64,000 nucleotides of DNA. Source: Maribacter thermophilus. GTDB lineage: Bacteria > Bacteroidota > Bacteroidia > Flavobacteriales > Flavobacteriaceae. Location: positions 3,434,520 to 3,498,519 of the forward strand of contig NZ_LDAS01000001.1 in NCBI RefSeq assembly GCF_001020565.1, in the 5' to 3' direction. The number at the start of each line of letters is the position of its first letter. Within the stretch, counting starts at the first letter, position 1. The notes under the pieces were generated by a model, which did not search any database, was not told where the DNA came from, and was given only the letters and a program-made list of their open reading frames with translations. The position numbers and the translations under genes were made by a program. Positions 59,007 through 64,000 of the stretch are shown here, one piece after another.

Positions 59007-59696
59007 TTATTTTATACTGTATTTAAAGATCCAACCCAATATTTTGATACCCGCAAAGATACTACCTTTTACCGTACCAGACACTTTGGAGACTCCAATT
59101 CTTTTTTTGTAACGCACTGGTACTTCGGTATATGTCATTTTTTTTCGTAAAATTTTCAATTGCATTTCTACCGTCCATCCATAAGTTTTGTCCTCCATTT
59201 CCAATTCTTTGAGCTTTTCGTATTTTATGGCTCTAAAAGGTCCTAAATCCGTAAAATTTGCCCTAAAAAACAATCGCATTAAGAAAGTGGCCAACCAGTT
59301 GCCAAAAACTTGTTGCGGGGTCATGGATCCTTCTTCTCGCAAACTTTTTTTTCTGGCGCCCACAACAAAATCAAAGTCATTTTCTGTAATAGGGGCGACT
59401 ACTTTGTCTAATTCTTCTGGATAATCGGAATAATCTCCGTCGATAAATACGATAATATCGGGTTGTTTGGATTGTTTGGCGACATAATCCATACCACAAA
59501 GACAGGCATAGCCATACCCTTTTCTGTTTTCTGTTAATACGGTTGCCCCTGCTAATCGGGCGTTCTTTGCCGTTTCGTCGGAAGAATTATTGTTTACTAC
59601 AATAATCTCGGAAACCGTTTTAGGGAGTTCGTTTATGACGTGGGCAATAGAATCTGCCTCGTTGTAAGCGGGAATAATAACTATAATATCTACCAT
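59007..59696 (-). CDS. GT2 glycosyltransferase, dolichyl-phosphate mannose synthase-like
   Basis: A 229-residue GT-A enzyme with VIIPAYNEADSI, DGDYSDYPEEL and the downstream EVPVRYKKRIGVSKVSG characteristic of the DPM1/GtrB group. It has no clear membrane anchor apart from a hydrophobic C-terminal end (GIKILGWIFKYSIK). Such enzymes load sugar onto polyprenyl phosphate. That donor could serve the GT87-like enzyme two genes downstream. It is the first gene of the pair. Confidence 0.88.
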   Translation of the reverse strand: MVDIIVIIPAYNEADSIAHVINELPKTVSEIIVVNNNSSDETAKNARLAGATVLTENRKGYGYACLCGMDYVAKQSKQPDIIVFIDGDYSDYPEELDKVVAPITENDFDFVVGARKKSLREEGSMTPQQVFGNWLATFLMRLFFRANFTDLGPFRAIKYEKLKELEMEDKTYGWTVEMQLKILRKKMTYTEVPVRYKKRIGVSKVSGTVKGSIFAGIKILGWIFKYSIK

Positions 59697-59801
59697 AATC
59701 CTGATAAGGGGTAATACCTTTTACCATGAGAATATCCATAGCAAAATTGTGGGCAAAGTTTATGAATTTAAATGAGAACGTATCTCTGTTTTTATGACAA
59801 T

Positions 59802-61382
59802 CTACTTTTTGTTCATCAGTTGCATAAGGTCAACATCGTTTCCTAACAAAACTTCGGTAGGGTTAATTCTTCCTTCCTCAGGGCCGTTCTCTAGCTTAAG
59901 AACCCCTCTTGGGCACACGGCAGAACATACACCGCAACCAACGCAGCTGGATCGTATAATGTTCTCTCCTTTTTGGGCATACGCACGAACATCAATACCT
60001 TGCTCACAATAGGTAGAGCAGTTACCGCAAGAAATACATTGTCCGCCATTGGTAGTAATTCTAAATCGAGATTTGAAACGTTGCACAAAACCAAGGTAAG
60101 CAGCCAATGGGCACCCAAATCTACACCATACCCGGTTACCGAAAATAGGATAGAACCCAGTTCCGATTACGCCTGCAAAGACGGCGCCAATTAGTAAACT
60201 ATAGGTGTTTTGAACACTTTGAGTCTTGATGCCCAATACCGTACCGGATTCGGTAAAGAAACTGTATAAGGTCATGCTTGTCATAATCACGGCAAAAAGC
60301 AGTACCCCATGTATTAACCAACGTTCTACTTTCCAAGAGAATAATGATTTGCTTGAGTGTTGACGGTAGGGGTCGCCAAGTGTTTCGGCCAGACCTCCAC
60401 AACCACAAACCCATGAACAGTACCATCTTTTTCCAAAGAAATAGACCATAACCGGCACAATTACCAAGGTAAGAACAATACCCCATACGAGAATAAACAA
60501 TCCTATTCCGCCACTGTTGAGCAATGATTTTAGATTCCACTGAAAAAAGAAATCATAGTCTAAAGGAAACGCGTTCTTAAAATCATAATAGGGCATTTGT
60601 AAGCGCACCATTATTTCAGGAATTAAGAAGGCAAACACTATCTGGAAGAACAGTACCGATGTGGTACGTACCATTTGGTATGCGTTATGGCGGTATTTAA
60701 TATACATACGTATGGCCATTACAGTCATTACTACACAGTACATAAAACCATATACAAACCAGTGGCCGGCGGGGTTGCCGCTAAGACTTTCGCTTATGGG
60801 GTCGACCAGGAATGTCCAGTTTACGGCATATTCGGGGCTAAAGTATAAGACCAAATAAAAAGAAACCAGAAATATGAATACCAACCAGGCGATCCAACCC
60901 CTATTGGTGGTACTCTCATGATAGATGCCGTCATTTTTGATGCCTTTTTTGCCCAGTAGGATAACATTGGGCAGAATAAACATTAATGCTCCAATGATAC
61001 CAAGGCCAAAGGTAAAGAACCACATTAGGCCTTTGTTTTGGGCTATAAAACCTGTGCCCGACTTTTTTCCGACCAAGGCGGCCATATCATGACCACTGGT
61101 GTAAATTACCTTTTTGTATTCCTTGTTTTTTTTGTGTTGGGCGTTGGCGTTTTCCAAGGCCGTAGTAATGGCAGGGGATAAACTTAACATGCCATTGAAT
61201 TCTTTGTCCACTACATTTTGCTCAACAGCTTGGATAAAAGCATCACTTTTAATGTTTTTCTCCTTAATTATTTCTTCGAATGTGTTTTGGTCTAATTGGT
61301 AAGTGCCTATAACCGGAATGACCGTAAAAGTAGCCAGTCCTATTAAGAAGATGACCAGTCCTATATTTTTTATTGCTTTCAT
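59802..61382 (-). CDS. Membrane-bound 4Fe-4S protein, NapH/NosR-like
   Basis: A 526-residue inner-membrane protein. It has a hydrophobic start, a periplasmic domain (~25-115), and then several helices with the NapH-like cluster motifs RWYCSWVCGCGG and RVWCRFGCPLA. At the C-terminus are two ferredoxin-type 4Fe-4S sites, CISCGNCSTYC and CVGCGVCSAVC. Relatives pass electrons between the quinone pool and periplasmic or cytoplasmic reductases. Its partner is the FAD oxidoreductase encoded 11 bases upstream. The exact acceptor is not known. Confidence 0.87.
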   Translation of the reverse strand: MKAIKNIGLVIFLIGLATFTVIPVIGTYQLDQNTFEEIIKEKNIKSDAFIQAVEQNVVDKEFNGMLSLSPAITTALENANAQHKKNKEYKKVIYTSGHDMAALVGKKSGTGFIAQNKGLMWFFTFGLGIIGALMFILPNVILLGKKGIKNDGIYHESTTNRGWIAWLVFIFLVSFYLVLYFSPEYAVNWTFLVDPISESLSGNPAGHWFVYGFMYCVVMTVMAIRMYIKYRHNAYQMVRTTSVLFFQIVFAFLIPEIMVRLQMPYYDFKNAFPLDYDFFFQWNLKSLLNSGGIGLFILVWGIVLTLVIVPVMVYFFGKRWYCSWVCGCGGLAETLGDPYRQHSSKSLFSWKVERWLIHGVLLFAVIMTSMTLYSFFTESGTVLGIKTQSVQNTYSLLIGAVFAGVIGTGFYPIFGNRVWCRFGCPLAAYLGFVQRFKSRFRITTNGGQCISCGNCSTYCEQGIDVRAYAQKGENIIRSSCVGCGVCSAVCPRGVLKLENGPEEGRINPTEVLLGNDVDLMQLMNKK

Positions 61383-61393
61383 TTTGTATTTGG

Positions 61394-62740
61394 TTAAGCT
61401 TTGCTAAAAATTCGTTTCCAACTTTTTTTCTTAACGGATAAGCTGGTATGCATAACCGAGTTGTATTTTGAAATAATCTGTTTTTCGTAGTGCGAATAGA
61501 ATTCGGGATCAAAATTGGCGTCTTTAAGGTGTTGCATCACATAATCTACATCACGTTCTTCTGTCAGCCAGCGATCAAATATCGCATGTCGCATACGAAC
61601 ACCGAAGGTATTGATACCGAGGAATTTCTTGGTGTCTTTATGATAGGCTACCGTAATACAGATATTTTCCTTTGCGTGGCGCCAATGAAAATGTTCTTCA
61701 TAATCTTTTTTGTTACGTTCACTAAAGACCCAACCGTAGGTTTGATATTCAATATCAAGAAACTTTGCGGAGTTGAACCAATGTCCGGGGTTGTATTCCA
61801 TAGGGTTTCCACATAGGGTCTGCGCCAAGGTTTCCCCCATCATTCTTCCGGTGTACCATACCGCTTCTATAGGCCTGCGATTACCAATTGCCTCATGCTG
61901 TTCCGCACAATCTCCAATAGCGTATACATCAGAAATATTGGTTTCTAAAAATCTATTGACCTTGACACCTCTGCCTATCTCGATGCTCGAATCTTTTAAA
62001 AAATCGACATTTGGGGTTACACCTGCGGTTAAGCCTACTACATTGCATGGTATAGTGTCTCCCTTGTCCGTAACAACGGCTTTGGCCTGCCCGTTTTCAT
62101 CAGCCAATATTTCTTTTAAATTGGTGTTTAATCGAAGATCTATATGGTGTTCGGCAATATGCTCGTTGATCATTTGAGATTCGCCGGCCGGTAAAACGCC
62201 ATTCCAAAAACTGGTTTCACGCACTAGAAACGTAACCGGAATTTTTCGGCTTCTCAACATTTCGGCCATTTCTATACCTATAAGTCCACCACCTACGATA
62301 ACCGCTCTTTTGCACTGCTTGTTGTTTGGGGCGTATTTCTCTAAGTTATCTAGGTCTTGCTTCGAATATAGACCTTGTACTGCTTTTAGGTCTTGACCGG
62401 GCCAACCAAACTTATTGGGTTTGGAACCTGTTGCGATTACTAATTTGTCATAGGCAACGAATGTTCCGTTGGAGAGTTCCACCTTTTTATCGGAAGTATG
62501 TACCTTTTGCACAAATCCCTTAACCAAATGGATCCTATTTTTTTTCCAAAACCAGTTTTCGTAAGGTTGTGTATGTTCAAATTTCATATGGCCCATGTAG
62601 ACATACATTAGTGCCGTACGGGAGAAAAAGTAATCGGTTTCTGATGATATGACCGTAATTTGTTTGTCGGATAACTTTCTTACGTGTCTTGCCAGAGTAA
62701 TGCCAGATATACCATTTCCAATTATTAGAACGTGCTCCAT
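61394..62740 (-). CDS. NAD(P)/FAD-dependent oxidoreductase (NDH/NirB-like)
   Basis: A 448-residue flavoprotein with two Rossmann motifs: FAD at IIGNGISGITLARHV (5-19) and NAD at VIVGGGLIGIEMAEML (~150). It also has LVIATGSKPNKFGWPG and the late VYAIGDCAEQHEA. No membrane helix is apparent. It fits the group of ferredoxin, nitrite or rubredoxin reductase-like flavoproteins. It is encoded just before the membrane 4Fe-4S protein, so it probably feeds electrons from NAD(P)H to it. Confidence 0.87.
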   Translation of the reverse strand: MEHVLIIGNGISGITLARHVRKLSDKQITVISSETDYFFSRTALMYVYMGHMKFEHTQPYENWFWKKNRIHLVKGFVQKVHTSDKKVELSNGTFVAYDKLVIATGSKPNKFGWPGQDLKAVQGLYSKQDLDNLEKYAPNNKQCKRAVIVGGGLIGIEMAEMLRSRKIPVTFLVRETSFWNGVLPAGESQMINEHIAEHHIDLRLNTNLKEILADENGQAKAVVTDKGDTIPCNVVGLTAGVTPNVDFLKDSSIEIGRGVKVNRFLETNISDVYAIGDCAEQHEAIGNRRPIEAVWYTGRMMGETLAQTLCGNPMEYNPGHWFNSAKFLDIEYQTYGWVFSERNKKDYEEHFHWRHAKENICITVAYHKDTKKFLGINTFGVRMRHAIFDRWLTEERDVDYVMQHLKDANFDPEFYSHYEKQIISKYNSVMHTSLSVKKKSWKRIFSKA

Positions 62741-62850
62741 AGATTAATTTTAATACATCATGTGTCGATTATAAAGGTAGTTACTTAACAATCATAGTTT
62801 ATTTAGAATGATTTTAAATACGTTACCGTTTAATTTTTTTGTTCCTAAAG

Positions 62851-62858
62851 TAGGTTTG
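62851..62858 (+). promoter_or_regulatory. Possible promoter -7 element (TAGGTTTG)
   Basis: A TAnnTTTG match 48 bases before the DUF547 gene in the divergent gap. The distance is long and no -33 element is clear, so this is weak. Confidence 0.28.
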
Positions 62859-62906
62859 GAAGGCTATTTGCGACCTAGAATTAAATGGTAACTTAAATTA
62901 AAGGGC

Positions 62907-63626
62907 ATGGTTAAATTTTTATGTAGTAGTATTTGCGTGTTCATGATCGGTTGTATTGTTAGGGGGCAAGAACTAACGGACTATATTGACCATGCCGATA
63001 AATTCTTAAAAACACATGTAAAGGACGGTAGGGTGAAGTATGCCGACATTAAAAAAGATCCTAGGGAGTTACTAAACTTATTGGAAATGGCAAGTGTAAT
63101 TTCTGTTTCAAAATCGGAGAAGTACAATTATCAGGCATTCTGGATCAATACCTATAACTTATTGGTTATTGATGGTATTGTAAAAAATTACCCTCTAAAA
63201 TCCCCTTTGGACGTTCCTGGTTTTTTTGATAAGATAATATATAATGCGGGAGGAACATACTTTACCTTGAACGATATAGAAAACACAATGCTTAGAGACA
63301 ATTTTCCGGACGAAGCAAGATTTCATTTTGTTCTGGTATGTGCCGGGTTGGGTTGCCCACCTATAAAGAGTGGGGCGTACAAGCCATTATTATTAAAAGA
63401 ACAATTGCAAGAACAAACGGTAAAGGCGCTCAATGACCCCAATTTTATAAAAGTGGATAATAACCAAGTGCAGGTATCACAAATTTTTGAATGGTACCAT
63501 GATGATTTTGTTAAAAACGCCTTTTCTTTAAAAGACTTTATCAATCTCTATAGAAAAGAACAGCTTCCAGAAAATAGCGTACTGTCTTACTATACGTACG
63601 ATTGGAGTCTAAACGAACTGCATTGA
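62907..63626 (+). CDS. DUF547 domain-containing secreted protein
   Basis: A 239-residue protein with a signal peptide (FLCSSICVFMIGCIVRG; the Cys of IGCIVR may be lipidated). The DUF547 core is present: KYNYQAFWINTYNLLVIDG, then FTLNDIENTMLRDNFPDEARFHF, and CAGLGCPPI. The domain is found in bacteria and plants, with unknown function. It stands next to the FAD/4Fe-4S pair, divergent from it, without evident link. Confidence 0.87.
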   Translation: MVKFLCSSICVFMIGCIVRGQELTDYIDHADKFLKTHVKDGRVKYADIKKDPRELLNLLEMASVISVSKSEKYNYQAFWINTYNLLVIDGIVKNYPLKSPLDVPGFFDKIIYNAGGTYFTLNDIENTMLRDNFPDEARFHFVLVCAGLGCPPIKSGAYKPLLLKEQLQEQTVKALNDPNFIKVDNNQVQVSQIFEWYHDDFVKNAFSLKDFINLYRKEQLPENSVLSYYTYDWSLNELH

Positions 63627-63723
63627 ACCTTTATGTCTTGTGGCAAGTTTAACATAGTATTCTCTTTTTTGTCGTAAAAAGGCATTTGAAAAAAGGCTAT
63701 TTTAGAAGGCATAATGTTTTAGT

Positions 63724-64000
63724 ATGAAAAGGTTAGGACTTCTTTTTTTATGCTGTATCCAATTTTGTTGTTCAGGAAAGGCACAGAAAAAAATAAACGG
63801 GGTAAGTTTTGTGGCATCAAGAGAAGAAGTGGCACAGTCCCATGTAGATGAGATTATAAAGATAAATGCGAACAGTGCCGCCGTTATGCCCTTTGGTTTT
63901 ATAAGAGACCTAGATTCCCCAGAAATCATTTTTGATACAGAACGGCAGTGGTTTGGAGAAACAAGAAAGGGTGCCGAACAGTATATAAAAATGCTTCAGA
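63724..64000 (+). CDS. GH113-like TIM-barrel protein, cut by the window edge
   Basis: Only the first 92 residues are present. A signal peptide (LFLCCIQFCCSGKAQ) with a likely lipobox is followed by INGVSFVASREEVAQ and NSAAVMPFGFIRD, and then a segment rich in Asp/Glu. This opening is like that of Bacteroidetes proteins annotated as glycoside hydrolase TIM-barrel (GH113, beta-mannanase-type). The part seen is too short to be sure and no catalytic Glu is visible. Confidence 0.6.
   Translation, partial: MKRLGLLFLCCIQFCCSGKAQKKINGVSFVASREEVAQSHVDEIIKINANSAAVMPFGFIRDLDSPEIIFDTERQWFGETRKGAEQYIKMLQ

Overview
The window looks like chromosomal DNA of a marine Flavobacteriaceae bacterium (Bacteroidetes), perhaps near Zobellia or Maribacter; the genus is only a guess. 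The evidence is: AT-rich sequence; promoter-like TAnnTTTG elements upstream of several genes; few clear Shine-Dalgarno sites; many lipoproteins with a Cys signal; a mevalonate pathway; and an arginine cluster of the Bacteroidetes type with an ArgF' transcarbamylase. Genes cover almost everything. No gap without a gene exceeds 300 bases. I see no rRNA, tRNA, CRISPR array, IS element or prophage.

Layout. 1-3549: end of a MacB/FtsX-type ABC transporter operon. 3546-5219: lipoprotein amidase. 5420-8279: Fe-S and redox block (Mrp, Nfu, ferredoxin reductase, ferredoxin). 8360-13519: ABC exporter, TPM-domain protein, penicillin-acylase-type lipoprotein. 14267-18238: likely D-amino-acid operon (GntP/DsdX-like permease, RidA, D-serine/D-threonine PLP enzyme, M19 dipeptidase). 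18403-26874: phosphohydrolase neighbourhood, with an LpxH-like phosphoesterase, a GAF protein, an HD domain fused to a Pycsar-effector-like membrane domain, and a phosphoesterase fused to an outer-membrane barrel. 27795-29174: vanadium haloperoxidase-like lipoprotein. 29426-35011: cytoplasmic maltose/maltodextrin phosphorolysis (beta-phosphoglucomutase, GH65, GH13) and a glycerophosphodiesterase. 37390-42300: mevalonate and prenyl genes, a nitrilase and an rRNA pseudouridine synthase.

43985-55722 (minus strand) is a long arginine plus proline operon, transcribed in the order GNAT, argG, argC, proC, argD, proA, proB, argF', SDR, argB, argE, argH. Together these enzymes convert glutamate, through N-acylated intermediates, to arginine, and also make proline. 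Directly upstream, on the same strand, is a very short ORF (55812-55898) whose last 11 residues include six arginines (two CGT codons, then four CGC/CGT codons before the stop). This is the classic form of an arginine leader peptide. It is followed by a second small ORF and then the GNAT gene. I regard this as the most interesting signal here: a probable ribosome-sensed arginine attenuator or translational switch.

55964-59696: three envelope glycosyltransferases with a clear terminator. 59802-62740: membrane 4Fe-4S protein and FAD oxidoreductase pair. 62907-64000: DUF547 protein and the start of a GH113-like protein cut by the window edge.
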